64,000 nucleotides of DNA from Yersinia proxima (GTDB lineage: Bacteria > Pseudomonadota > Gammaproteobacteria > Enterobacterales > Enterobacteriaceae), in NCBI RefSeq assembly GCF_902170785.1, contig NZ_CABHYG010000004.1, positions 868,001 through 932,000 on the forward strand, given 5' to 3'. The notes beneath the pieces were generated by a model. That model was not told the origin of the DNA. It saw only the letters and a program-made list of their open reading frames with translations, and did no database searches. The position numbers and the translations under genes are program-made. Of the stretch, positions 1 through 7,765 are shown one piece after another (position 1 is the first letter of the stretch; each line of letters begins with the position of its first letter).

Positions 1-48
1 TGTGGAGTAAACAACGCAGTGCGAACTGCATTACTGAGGGTCGCCCCG

Positions 49-420
49 ATGAGTGAAGAAAGAAAAACCGTGGTACCGGAGTTTCTTGGAGAGTTGGATG
101 CCGGTATTTTCGAAAACAAAATATCTGCCGCTTTAAATGCAGCCGCGTTAGGTGTTTTGAATAACGGTGGTAAAGGTAAAGTCACCATTGAATTTGATTT
201 ATCTCGCATGAGTAATTCAATGGAAGAAAAGCGTGTAATGATCGCCCATAAATTGAAATTCACCACCCCAACACCACGCGGAAAATCCTCCGAAGAAGAT
301 ACCACCGAAACGCCTATGTATGTTGGCAAAGGCGGCAAGCTGGCAATTATGCAGGAAGATCAGGGCCAGTTATTCACAATAAAGGGCGAGACTGACGGAA
401 AACTAAAGACCGTTAATTAA
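49..420 (+). CDS. Phage protein, YfdP-like
   Basis: A 123-residue soluble protein with no signal peptide or membrane segment. I place the start at the ATG at 49, where a GAGGG ribosome-binding site sits 8 nt upstream, rather than the earlier in-frame codon at 19. It lies 41 nt before a DUF2303 (YfdQ-like) gene and a YfdR-like HD gene, the arrangement of yfdP-yfdQ-yfdR in the E. coli CPS-53 prophage and many lambdoid phages. The YfdP label comes mainly from this order and from the size. The molecular function is unknown. Confidence 0.6.
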   Translation: MSEERKTVVPEFLGELDAGIFENKISAALNAAALGVLNNGGKGKVTIEFDLSRMSNSMEEKRVMIAHKLKFTTPTPRGKSSEEDTTETPMYVGKGGKLAIMQEDQGQLFTIKGETDGKLKTVN

Positions 421-461
421 TTTATTCGCCATCACCAAATTATATTTATTAAGGACTTTAT

Positions 462-1289
462 ATGTCTCAACAATTAGATTCGTCAGCCATCACCGAAATT
501 CGCGATATGGTTTTAACTTCAATTATTGAAAAACAATTATCTTCCACAGCTTGCGATACCATTGCATTACCTGCTGGTGTTTCCGTTAAAAGTCTTGAGC
601 AATTTAATCTGGAGCGTTACCGCTTTCGTGGTGCGATGGAAACCAGCAGTATTGATGAATACGTGAAATACTCATCTGGCTATGCGGGTAACGGTGTTCG
701 CTGTTTTATTGATGCAGATGAAATGCGCGCAGAAACCATCTTTAATATTGGCACTCTGGAAAATCCTGGTCATGCCGATAACACTGCCAGTCTTTCACTC
801 AAGAAAACCGCGCCATTCCGTGAACTGCTTAATATTGATGGTCGCAAACAGACGCAAAAAGAACTTGCTGAATGGTTAGAAGATTATCGTGAGTTCTTGT
901 TGGCCTTTGATGCTGATGGTGTAGTGCTGGATATAAAGAAAGCCGTTGGTGCCGTTCGCCGTATTACCATTGAACAAACCAGTTCAGCCGATCATGAAGA
1001 CCAGGACTTCAGCGCGAAACGATCGGTAATGGAAAGTGTGGAAGCCAAAAGTAAAGATGTTATGCCAGCAGCATTTGAATTTAAATGTATTCCTTATGAG
1101 GGATTAGGCGAACGTCGTTTTAAATTGCGCTATAGCATTCTCACTGGTGGCAATGTTCCGGTTTTAGTATTACGCATTGTTCAACTGGAAGCAGAAAAAG
1201 AAAAGATAGCTGTTGAGTTTTTGGAACTGCTTACCAATAAATTTAAAGGCGTCGAAGTTGAAACCTTTATTGGTAAATTCAAAGCGTAA
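462..1289 (+). CDS. DUF2303 family phage protein (YfdQ-like)
   Basis: A 275-residue protein whose length, N-terminal region and position match the DUF2303/YfdQ family found in the early region of lambda-like prophages. An AAGGAC ribosome-binding site precedes the ATG. No catalytic motif or membrane segment is visible. Family members are usually encoded between a YfdP-like and a YfdR-like gene, as here. The role is not established; the position suggests an early accessory function rather than a virion component. Confidence 0.75.
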   Translation: MSQQLDSSAITEIRDMVLTSIIEKQLSSTACDTIALPAGVSVKSLEQFNLERYRFRGAMETSSIDEYVKYSSGYAGNGVRCFIDADEMRAETIFNIGTLENPGHADNTASLSLKKTAPFRELLNIDGRKQTQKELAEWLEDYREFLLAFDADGVVLDIKKAVGAVRRITIEQTSSADHEDQDFSAKRSVMESVEAKSKDVMPAAFEFKCIPYEGLGERRFKLRYSILTGGNVPVLVLRIVQLEAEKEKIAVEFLELLTNKFKGVEVETFIGKFKA

Positions 1290-1382
1290 TTAATTAAACC
1301 TCAATTAAAGAGTATCACTTCAAATATCCCAGCGATGGGGTATTTGGCGGGGTATTACCTAAAAACCGTGTGGAGTATATTT

Positions 1383-1913
1383 ATGTCTTATATTACGACT
1401 TATTCAGGGCTGGACTTTGATTATTTAAAACCACTGGCCAGCAGCATTTGTATTGAAGATATCGCTCAGGCGTTATCACATGAATGCCGCTTTGCCGGTC
1501 ACCTGCCTAATTTCTATAGTGTGGCCCAACATTGCTTGTTAATAAGCACGATTGTGCCAGAAGAATTTGCCCTTGAAGCCTTACTGCATGATGCAACTGA
1601 GGCATATTGCAAAGATATCCCCTCACCTCTTAAACGCCTACTACCTGATTACCAGGCTATTGAGCAGCAGGTCGATACCGTCATTCGTGAAACCTTTGGG
1701 TTGCCTGCCGAAATGTCCGAGGTCGTCCACTACTGCGATCTGGTGATGCTGACCACTGAGCGACAAGAGTTAGACATCAATGATGGTAAAGAGTGGTCCA
1801 TGCTGGCAGGTATTCCACCAGCAGAAATGGCAATAGTGCCAATGTCATCACGGGATGTGCGGATCGCTTTCCTGGCTCGCTTCAATGAGCTAACCGGGGC
1901 CACCCAATCATGA
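1383..1913 (+). CDS. HD-domain phosphohydrolase (YfdR-like)
   Basis: A 176-residue protein with the HD-superfamily pattern: a first histidine in VAQHC near residue 49, then the His-Asp pair in ALLHDATEAY near 68-69, followed by a DIPSPLK segment typical of YfdR and related nucleotidase-like HD proteins. Such proteins bind a divalent metal and hydrolyse phosphate esters, often of nucleotides; the substrate here is not known. The start chosen is the ATG at 1383 (MSYITTYSG); the upstream in-frame extension to 1335 does not look like family sequence. The stop overlaps the start of the next small gene. Confidence 0.8.
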   Translation: MSYITTYSGLDFDYLKPLASSICIEDIAQALSHECRFAGHLPNFYSVAQHCLLISTIVPEEFALEALLHDATEAYCKDIPSPLKRLLPDYQAIEQQVDTVIRETFGLPAEMSEVVHYCDLVMLTTERQELDINDGKEWSMLAGIPPAEMAIVPMSSRDVRIAFLARFNELTGATQS

Positions 1914-2086
1914 TGTACGGCCTGTTTCTACTCGTCTGCTACACCTTCCAGCCGTGCCAGTACGAGCCGCAAGGCTACGTCTATCCGGATGATAAGAACT
2001 GTATAGCCGACATCCAGCAACAAGGTCTACCACCTGAATATGAATGCCTGCCCGTTGATGGCGTTCTCTATGCAAGGAAACAGTGA
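1910..2086 (+). CDS. DUF1482-like phage mini-protein
   Basis: A 58-residue ORF read directly from the sequence: it starts MMYGLFLLVCY and ends VLYARKQ. The ATG at 1910 overlaps the TGA of the HD gene, and its own TGA at 2084-2086 overlaps the next start, so all three are probably translationally coupled. A short hydrophobic N-terminus followed by spaced cysteines (C10, C16, then one near 33 and one near 47) matches the layout of DUF1482 phage proteins of about 60 residues. No function is known for that family. Confidence 0.65.
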   Translation: MMYGLFLLVCYTFQPCQYEPQGYVYPDDKNCIADIQQQGLPPEYECLPVDGVLYARKQ

Positions 2087-2841
2087 TGTTGCACTATCAC
2101 GGAGGCCCAATCACACCTGACCCCTGCGCGATGAAAGCTTGGCGCAGTAGGCATGCATTTATCTCATTTGTGAATGCTAGCCAACTGGAACTCGCATCAG
2201 AGATATGTCAGTCATTTGCCATCGATAATGGCGCGTTCTCTGCGTGGAAGAAAGCGGGTAAAAACAAAATCGATTGGGAGGATTATTACACTTTCATTGC
2301 GCGTTGGAGAAATCATCCTGGCTTTGATTTTGCCATCATTCCAGATGTTATCGATGGGGGTACGATCGAGAATGATGCTTTGCTAAATGAGTGGCCACAC
2401 GGAAAATTCATGGGTTGTCCCGTATGGCACATGAATGAATCGGATGATCGCTTTATTCGTCTCTGCAACGAGTATCCCCGCGTAGCTATCGGCAGTTGTG
2501 GGGAATATGACGTGAAGTCACCGCTGAAAGCAGTGGCAAGACTGAAAGATATTATCAGGCATGTTGTTGATGCTCACGGCCAACCAATAACTAAGTTGCA
2601 CGGATTGCGGATGCTAAACCCAACCATTTTTACCCGCCTGCCGTTAGCGTCAGCTGACAGCACTAACGTTGCAAGAAATATAGGAATAGATAGCGCATGG
2701 AAAGGCACTTACTCACCTCAATCAAAAGAAACCCGAGCAAGCATTCTTGTTGAGCGTATCGAGTCCTTTAATAGCGCTGGCTCCTTGGATTATTGCGATA
2801 AGAGAGACCAATTTAGCATGCAATTACAGATGGAAGTTTAA
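2086..2841 (+). CDS. DpdA-like TGT-fold transglycosylase (putative DNA deazapurine modification)
   Basis: A 251-residue protein resembling phage DpdA-type relatives of tRNA-guanine transglycosylase. Visible conserved blocks are IDNGAFSAW (Asp near residue 47), FDFAIIPDVIDGG (Asp near 87), a PVWHMNES segment, LHGLRMLNP and SADSTN (Asp near 190). In characterised phages DpdA proteins exchange guanine in DNA for a 7-deazaguanine such as preQ0, protecting the DNA from restriction. No preQ0 synthesis genes are seen nearby, so it would depend on the host queuosine pathway. The start is the ATG at 2086; a GTG three bases upstream is also possible. Assignment to the superfamily is good; DNA as substrate is inferred. 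Confidence 0.75.
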   Translation: MLHYHGGPITPDPCAMKAWRSRHAFISFVNASQLELASEICQSFAIDNGAFSAWKKAGKNKIDWEDYYTFIARWRNHPGFDFAIIPDVIDGGTIENDALLNEWPHGKFMGCPVWHMNESDDRFIRLCNEYPRVAIGSCGEYDVKSPLKAVARLKDIIRHVVDAHGQPITKLHGLRMLNPTIFTRLPLASADSTNVARNIGIDSAWKGTYSPQSKETRASILVERIESFNSAGSLDYCDKRDQFSMQLQMEV

Positions 2842-2852
2842 GGAGAATGCAG

Positions 2853-3242
2853 ATGCTAAGTAAAGAGCAGCTGGAGAAAATTGCGAATCAGGAGACTGTT
2901 GATATTGGCGGCACTCAGAATCCAATAGTTACGGAAATGGCTGTGGAACTGCTATCACTGCGTGAGCAACTTGCAGAGCTGAAAGCGTTGCCGCCGATAG
3001 GTCGAGTTATTAGTTGTAGTGGTAATAAAACGCTAGGCTGGATGCGGGACGCACCAGAAGGCACATTATTGTTCACAGCAGCCAAGCCAGCAGAAATACC
3101 GCGCCATATTTTCTCAATACTGGTAAATGAATTGCGCGACGTGCCAGCGATCGGCTGTAAGCGGGAATTAATTATTGGTGTATTAAACCGTCATGGCGTT
3201 ATCGCTGAGCCAGTGCAGTGTGATCCACCAGCAACAGAATGA
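2853..3242 (+). CDS. Phage protein of unknown function
   Basis: A 129-residue protein with an N-terminal helical stretch rich in Glu, Leu and Lys (about residues 1-45) that may form a short coiled coil, followed by a mixed domain containing GWMRDAPEGT. An AAGGAG ribosome-binding site ends just before the upstream ATG at 2847, which is too close, so the ATG at 2853 is preferred. It follows the DpdA-like gene by 11 nt and is probably co-transcribed with it. I do not recognise the family well; it resembles early-region filler proteins of enterobacterial prophages. Confidence 0.6.
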   Translation: MLSKEQLEKIANQETVDIGGTQNPIVTEMAVELLSLREQLAELKALPPIGRVISCSGNKTLGWMRDAPEGTLLFTAAKPAEIPRHIFSILVNELRDVPAIGCKRELIIGVLNRHGVIAEPVQCDPPATE

Positions 3243-3297
3243 TTTTAGTCACGGCCTGTGTGCGGCGGGCCTTTAAATAAACAGTGTGGAGGTTCGT

Positions 3298-3504
3298 ATG
3301 ATTAGTCTCGATTGCATCCCCATCAGTGCGTATTGCATTACCACTGGGGAGACGGTTGAAGCCATCAATAAGCGTGTTCAGCGTGGAGTATGGCGTGAAG
3401 GCAGGCAGGTTTTAAAAGTTGATGGTGTTAAAGAACGTTGGATTGATCTTACGGAGGTTTCAAAGTGGGCGAGAGGGGATCGGCAAAGCTCCCAAGGGGC
3501 ATAA
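3298..3504 (+). CDS. Excisionase (Xis)
   Basis: A 68-residue basic protein with a winged-helix pattern (YCITTGETVEAINKRVQRGVW, then REGRQVLKVDG and ERWIDLTEVSKW) typical of prophage excisionases. These small DNA-bending proteins steer integrase toward excision. It starts at the ATG at 3298 behind a GTGGAGG ribosome-binding site. It overlaps the integrase start by 40 nt, a usual xis-int arrangement, so both are likely made from one transcript. Confidence 0.8.
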   Translation: MISLDCIPISAYCITTGETVEAINKRVQRGVWREGRQVLKVDGVKERWIDLTEVSKWARGDRQSSQGA

Positions 3505-4655
3505 CTGTTCGTAGCCATAAGGCTGGGCAGACAATAAATATCACCTTCACATATAAAGGGGTTAAATGCCGCGAACCCCTTTCTAACATTGAAGTGACCC
3601 CAAAAAATATCAAATATGCTGAACGGCTTTTGGGTGAAATTCACAATAGAATAGAACGAGGCACCTTTAATTATGCTGACCAATTTCCTCGGTCGGTACG
3701 ATTAAAGGTGTTTGGTAATAATCAAAGTTCAAAGCATATTAAAAAGTATCTGAATGAATACATCATAATTTGTGAAAACCGCAAATTATCACCAGGCACA
3801 ATTGCCGGTTATAAGAAGTGCATGAGCGCCCTATCCAGCTTGCATGAAGTTAATGTCTCAGACCTTACGCCCGCAATGGTTAAAAACTGGATACAAGGTC
3901 AAAAGGTCGCGCTGAAAACTATCCGCAATAGATTATCATTCTTAGGCTCCGCAATAGATGAAGCGGTAACGGATGGTTTACTACCGGCTAATCCGGTTTC
4001 TCTTGTTTCAGCTTCCCGCTACCAAGGCGAAAATGTCAGATTAGAAAGTGTATATGTGGTTGATCCACTGTCTCCAGATGAGGCCAAAGCAATCCTATCT
4101 ACAGCGATGAATGCTCAATGGGAAAACCTTTTTAGATTTGCTTTACACACTGGAATGAGAAGTTCCGAATTATGCGCGATAAGGTGGCAAGACCTCGATC
4201 TCGTCGGGAATACAGCTCATGTAATAACGGCAAGTGTAGAGGGAGTGATCAAGGGGACTAAAACTAAAGCAGGACGAAGAAAAATAGAATTAGACTCCGA
4301 AGCATTACTGGCCATCAAAAATCAGAAGCCTTTTACCTTTATGCTCAATGAGTTTGTTTTTCATGATCCGAAAACGAATGAGGCTTGGGCCGGTGCTGAT
4401 GCGATCAGAAAAAAAGCGTGGGTGCCAACTTTGAAAAAAGCTGGCGTCCGGTACCGAAATCCCTATCAGACCAGACATACGTTTGCCACGATGCATATTA
4501 GCCAGGGCGCAAACCTCTTCTGGCTAGCAGGACAGATGGGCCACAAGGGGCCAGAGATGTTATTCAGACACTATGGTTCATTCCTGAAGGAATACAGCGG
4601 AATGACAGAGGAAGTACACCAAAAGAGCCGCACAGGATACGCGCCAGAAAAATAA
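3465..4655 (+). CDS. int: Tyrosine recombinase, prophage integrase
   Basis: A 396-residue integrase with an N-terminal arm-binding region, a SAM-like core-binding domain (about 100-190) and a C-terminal catalytic domain. The catalytic set is visible: Arg in LHTGMRSSE near 231, the TRHTF His-Arg block near 335, GQMGHKG near 357, and the tyrosine in FRHYGSF near 370. The start is a GTG at 3465 with ACGGAGG 7 nt upstream; it overlaps xis. It reads toward the ssrA 3' copy 30 nt beyond its stop, which is therefore its probable attachment site. It appears full length and intact. Confidence 0.92.
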   Translation: MGERGSAKLPRGITVRSHKAGQTINITFTYKGVKCREPLSNIEVTPKNIKYAERLLGEIHNRIERGTFNYADQFPRSVRLKVFGNNQSSKHIKKYLNEYIIICENRKLSPGTIAGYKKCMSALSSLHEVNVSDLTPAMVKNWIQGQKVALKTIRNRLSFLGSAIDEAVTDGLLPANPVSLVSASRYQGENVRLESVYVVDPLSPDEAKAILSTAMNAQWENLFRFALHTGMRSSELCAIRWQDLDLVGNTAHVITASVEGVIKGTKTKAGRRKIELDSEALLAIKNQKPFTFMLNEFVFHDPKTNEAWAGADAIRKKAWVPTLKKAGVRYRNPYQTRHTFATMHISQGANLFWLAGQMGHKGPEMLFRHYGSFLKEYSGMTEEVHQKSRTGYAPEK

Positions 4656-4683
4656 TAAAAATAAGCATTCTCTAACAATAAGT

Positions 4684-4726
4684 TAGGAGATTACGGACGC
4701 GGGTTCAAATCCCCCCAGCTCCACCA
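4684..4726 (+). repeat. Attachment site: duplicated 3' end of ssrA (tmRNA)
   Basis: The segment beginning near TTAGGAG and running through CGGACGCGGGTTCAA to CCAGCTCCACCA matches the 3' end of enterobacterial tmRNA, including the T-loop and the CCA end, but the rest of ssrA is absent. It is best read as attR left by integration of the prophage whose int ends at 4655. One base of the T-stem (CCCCC opposite GCGGG) does not pair, suggesting a hybrid of bacterial and phage att sequence. Confidence 0.85.
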
Positions 4727-4771
4727 AATGTTAAACCGGTTATTACCAGATAAGTCCGGTGAAGTACGAAG

Positions 4772-4805
4772 AGCCCGCATCCCACCTAGGTTTGCGGGCT
4801 TTTTT
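4772..4805 (+). terminator. Orphaned ssrA terminator
   Basis: An 8-bp stem (AGCCCGCA, loop, TGCGGGCT) is followed by a run of T. The sequence between the ssrA fragment and this hairpin (ATTACCAGA, GAAGTACGAAGAGCCCGCA) resembles the region just downstream of ssrA in enterobacteria. It is therefore probably the original ssrA terminator, now separated from the gene body by the prophage. Confidence 0.85.
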
Positions 4806-4848
4806 GTGTCTGTAGTAGTCCGAGGATATCCGCCTGAAGCCAGAGACA

Positions 4849-4902
4849 ATTGGTATACAAATTGGTATACGCTAAGATAGATACCAATGGACGTATACCA
4901 AT
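4849..4902 (+). repeat. Cluster of four TTGGTATAC half-sites before a P4-type integrase
   Basis: Two direct copies of ATTGGTATAC (4849-4858 and 4861-4870) are followed by two inverted copies (ATACCAAT at 4881-4888 and GTATACCAAT at 4893-4902). The array lies between the ssrA end and the start of the P4-like integrase pseudogene. Such a cluster could be arm-type integrase sites or an operator controlling the integrase promoter. Confidence 0.6.
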
Positions 4903-4919
4903 TAAGGGAAAAACCATAC

Positions 4920-5659
4920 ATGGCAAGGACAACACGCCCCCTCACCCACACCGAAGTACAAAAAGCAAAAGCCACCGACAAGACTTAACTCTCCATGATG
5001 GTGATGGCTTATTTTTGTTAGTCAAAATCACCGGCAAGAAAATTTGGCGTTTCCGCTATCAACTTCCCAACAGTAGTAAGCGCACTATGGTAAGCCTCGG
5101 CGCGTACCCTGCACTCTCTTTGGCTGATGCCAGAGAGGCATGAACAGAGAAACTGGCAATGTTAGTGCGAGGAGTTGATCCGCAAGCAAGAGCTGATGAG
5201 GAAGCCGAAAAACTCCAGATAGCTGAAGAGAGTATTTTCGTAAACGTCGCTCGCAAATGGTTCGAGTTGAAAGGAAGCCACGTTAGTGCCGCCCATGCGA
5301 AAGATATTTGGCGTTCTATCGAAAAAGACATCTTACCCAGCATAGAGAATGTCCCCGTTCAAGAACTCAAAGCTCGCGCCCTGATTCAGGTATTAGAACC
5401 CATCAAAGCACGCGGAGCATTAGAAACAGTCCGGCGGTTGGTACAACGTATAAACGAGATAATGATCTATGCAGTCAACGTAGGCTTGATTGATGCCAAT
5501 CCTGCACCGGGTATTGGTAATACTTTTGAAAGACCTAAAAAGCAGCATATGCCCACCATACGGCCAGAAGAATTACCGAAGCTGATGCGCACTATCTCAA
5601 TGAGCAATCTATCGATACCAACACGCTGCTTACTTGGCAAGAAACTAACCGGGGGATAA
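4920..5659 (+). pseudogene. Degraded P4-family integrase
   Basis: The start MARTTRPLTHTEVQKAKATDK is typical of P4-type integrases that use ssrA. Near 4980 the frame shifts by one base into LHDGDGLFLLVK, then a TGA at 5141-5143 interrupts the sequence after SLADAREA. It resumes with GVDPQ and continues to a stop at 5659, ending before the catalytic Arg, His-x-x-Arg and Tyr motifs. The arm-binding and core-binding domains can be followed, but the catalytic domain is missing. It is the remnant of an older island that sat directly downstream of ssrA. Confidence 0.88.
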
Positions 5660-6290
5660 AGTGGAAACCCAGTGGGGGAACAAGTGGGGATCAGTTAAGT
5701 GGGGGAAGGATTTTGGCTTGGTGCTGGTTTTATCACCGGTACATAACGACGTTTTGGCTATTGGCCTTACCTTGACTAACCAACTAATGGTTAATAACAA
5801 TATAAATTAGTTACTAATCCTCTATAAGGATCCCAAAAGATGATAATAACTCGGTAAACTTCCGATACTAAATACATCCCACAATACAAATTAAAATATT
5901 ATATAGTTTAATAAACTAATAATTTAATCCGAAGTTAAATGCATGTAAGTTTTTTAATATAACAGTCCTAACAGTGAAATCATCACTTTAATAAATATAT
6001 TGTAAGATAATACACCTTAAAAACAATTAGCTAAACCGCTATTTATATTTTTTAGCCGTAGGGTAAAATAATTCTACAACTCAGTATGGCGAGTTATGAC
6101 TCAACTCATTAACGGTTGAGGCGAAAGGGCTAGTCTAGAGCTAGCTATATAGTTTTTAAGAATGAAATTTAGTAACCCTGTAATTTTTATATACGTTTTC
6201 TCACCTTTATTTTCATCAACTTAAACATTACAGCCTCTGCTGCTCACGATTTATTTTTGACTAATTACTTTTTGTGGATACAATAAATAT
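5660..6290. other. AT-rich stretch without a recognisable gene
   Basis: About 630 bases of mostly AT-rich DNA between the truncated integrase and brnT. I see no ORF with family features, no tRNA and no clear repeat. It is probably decayed island DNA, with the brnTA promoter in its last part. Confidence 0.6.
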
Positions 6291-6572
6291 ATGGATATAG
6301 TATTTGATCCAGTTAAAGACGCTAGTAATAAAAGAAAATATAAGGTCTTTCTGTCAGATGCCAAAGATTTAGACTGGGATACAATGGTCGTAGAAGAAGA
6401 TATTGATATCGTCTATGGAGAAGAAAGATATTTCGGGCTGTCATATGGTCTAACGTATCTTGGTGATAACATTTATGCTGTTGTTTTCACAGAGATAAGT
6501 GATGATGTTTGTCGTATTATCAGCCTGCGAAGAGCCACTAACCATGAGGTACAACGATATGCCAACTCTTAA
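6291..6572 (+). CDS. brnT: BrnT-type toxin (ribonuclease)
   Basis: A 93-residue protein with the BrnT pattern: FDPVKDASNKRKY at the start, a central GEERYFGLSYG strand, and RIISLRRATNHEVQRYA at the end, where the basic residues and histidine of the RelE-like fold lie. BrnT cleaves RNA and is neutralised by BrnA. The antitoxin gene overlaps its 3' end by 14 nt, the standard toxin-first order of this system. The length is normal and no disruption is seen. Confidence 0.9.
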   Translation: MDIVFDPVKDASNKRKYKVFLSDAKDLDWDTMVVEEDIDIVYGEERYFGLSYGLTYLGDNIYAVVFTEISDDVCRIISLRRATNHEVQRYANS

Positions 6573-6873
6573 GCCTGGTACTATTCTTCCAACCCCAGAG
6601 GAAGACAAGGAGATCAGAAAAGCCGTTGCTACCGATCCTGACGCGAAGCTACTTGAAGATCCAAATATCAAGCTAGTTTCTTTTAGTGAGCTGAAGAAAA
6701 AGAAAAAAATGGGACGCCCCACAAAGGAAGATCCTAAAATCGATATACATATACGCATGCGCTCTGATGTCGTTGAAAAATTCAAAGCTTCTGGCCCAAA
6801 GTGGCAAACCAGAATGAATGAAGCACTCGCGGATTGGCTAAAGCACCACTCACCAGAAGACATTAAACTCTAG
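6559..6873 (+). CDS. brnA: BrnA-type antitoxin
   Basis: A 104-residue protein starting MPTLKPGTILPTPEED, the usual BrnA opening, with a C-terminal ribbon-helix-helix-like region (KIDIHIRMRSDVVEKF, then KWQTRMNEAL). BrnA binds BrnT and represses the brnTA promoter as a dimer. The start at 6559 is chosen because GAGG lies 9 nt upstream; an in-frame ATG at 6544 is possible. It carries a basic lysine run near residue 50. Confidence 0.9.
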   Translation: MPTLKPGTILPTPEEDKEIRKAVATDPDAKLLEDPNIKLVSFSELKKKKKMGRPTKEDPKIDIHIRMRSDVVEKFKASGPKWQTRMNEALADWLKHHSPEDIKL

Positions 6874-7088
6874 TGGCTATTAAACAAATATATCCACAAT
6901 ATTGTTATGTTAATTAGTCACTTTACAGTAATCACTCGCGCCAAATTATTTCTGCGCAAAGGATACCTCAAAATGTCCTTTGTAAAGAGACAACTCCACG
7001 ATGCAACAAGCTACCCTACCAACATAGTGGAATAGAGTGCCACCAGAGCAAAATTTGAGTGGCATGGTAGATCACCGTACCACTGAAG

Positions 7089-7325
7089 ATATGAGAGCCA
7101 ATTGGACAGACAAAGCCAATATTACAGACAAGTACAGCTGTTATTACAACTCATCCTGTTTATTGGCCGTTACAAGCGCTTAACGAAGACTATTCCAGTC
7201 TGGAAGCTTATTCATCCGCCTTTTCCAATAGTGAAATAAGGCCATGAATAAACCGAACCTCAACCCAGCAATAAAACTGATTTAGTAACACCATTGATAT
7301 GCTGTAACCCTCAGCATTCCAAATT
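7089..7325 (-). pseudogene. Decayed copy of the DUF6404-like gene at 11.5 kb
   Basis: This segment is an imperfect direct repeat of 11445-11655, which covers the 3' part and downstream flank of an intact DUF6404-like membrane protein gene. Shared blocks include ATATGAGAGCCAATTGGACA, GAAGACTATTCCAGTC and CACCATTGATATGCTGTAAC (TACCATTGATATACTGTAAC in the other copy). The reading frame here is broken and the 5' part is missing. The rest of 6874-7493 holds nothing I recognise. Confidence 0.75.
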
Positions 7326-7391
7326 GGAAGTCACAGGAATAAGCTCCTGCCCCTCTTGTTAAACCAAGCGAAATCTAATCTGACAGTCGCC

Positions 7392-7408
7392 TTTGTGCCA
7401 GAAGCGGA
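7392..7408 (+). repeat. Dispersed GTGCCAGAAGCGGA repeat, partial copy
   Basis: TTTGTGCCAGAAGCGGA matches the right half of the small hairpin repeat seen at 7766-7836, 8467-8534 and 11031-11104. Only one half is recognisable. Confidence 0.5.
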
Positions 7409-7493
7409 ACTTGCTTACATCGTGCTATGTTAGTTTGCTGGGAGCAGGTCAAATCAGCCAGTTCAAATGACGTTATCGACTGAGGAGGGAATA

Positions 7494-7765
7494 ATGATTA
7501 CTTATCAAAATGCGATGGACATGGCTTTGGATTACCTTAAAGACTATGACATCCCAGTCGTTATTATTCTTCATGGCCGATTCTCAGAAGACTGGTTCTA
7601 TTGTTATCAATCGAGAGAGTATCTGGAAACGGGTGGGTTTCTGCTCAGTTGGCAGGTAATGCACCGTTTATAATTGATAAAGATAATGAAGAAATTCACT
7701 CATTTGGAACTGCTTATCCGTTAGATAAATATCTGCAGGATTACGAACAACAAAAAAACACATAA
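7494..7765 (+). pseudogene. Frameshifted YrhB/Imm35-like gene
   Basis: The ATG at 7494 opens MITYQNAMDMALDYL and runs through YQSREYLETGGF, typical of the YrhB/immunity-protein-35 family of about 90 residues. The frame then moves to a premature stop at 7673. In the neighbouring frame the family continues immediately: SAQLAGNAPFIIDK, then GTAYPLDKYLQDYEQ to TAA at 7765. A one-base loss in the GGGTTT run near 7638 explains the break. Restored, the protein would have the normal family length. Relatives act as chaperone-like or immunity proteins; this copy should be inactive unless frameshifting occurs. Confidence 0.8.

Larger units (their letters stand above)
1..4726. mobile_element. Right end of a prophage inserted in ssrA
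   Basis: A run of small, tightly packed phage-type genes on the plus strand (YfdP/Q/R-like block, DUF1482-like mini-ORF, DpdA-like enzyme, excisionase, tyrosine integrase) ends at a duplicated 3' end of ssrA. The integrase reads toward that site, as expected at a prophage end. The left end and any head, tail or lysis genes are outside the window, so whether the prophage is intact cannot be judged. Boundary at the right is the CCA of the ssrA fragment; the left boundary is only the window edge. Confidence 0.8.

Noticed and set aside
4684..4726. Complete tRNA gene
   Set aside because: Only the T-arm, acceptor 3' strand and CCA are present; there is no D-arm or anticodon arm upstream, so it is a partial tmRNA end.
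4691..4981. Minus-strand reading frame ending in GDLNPRP
   Set aside because: It is the well-known artefact of translating the antisense of a tRNA-like 3' end; it crosses the ssrA fragment and terminator.
1..5660. Anti-phage defence island
   Set aside because: The genes are phage early-region types and integration genes; no restriction, CBASS, retron or similar components are visible.
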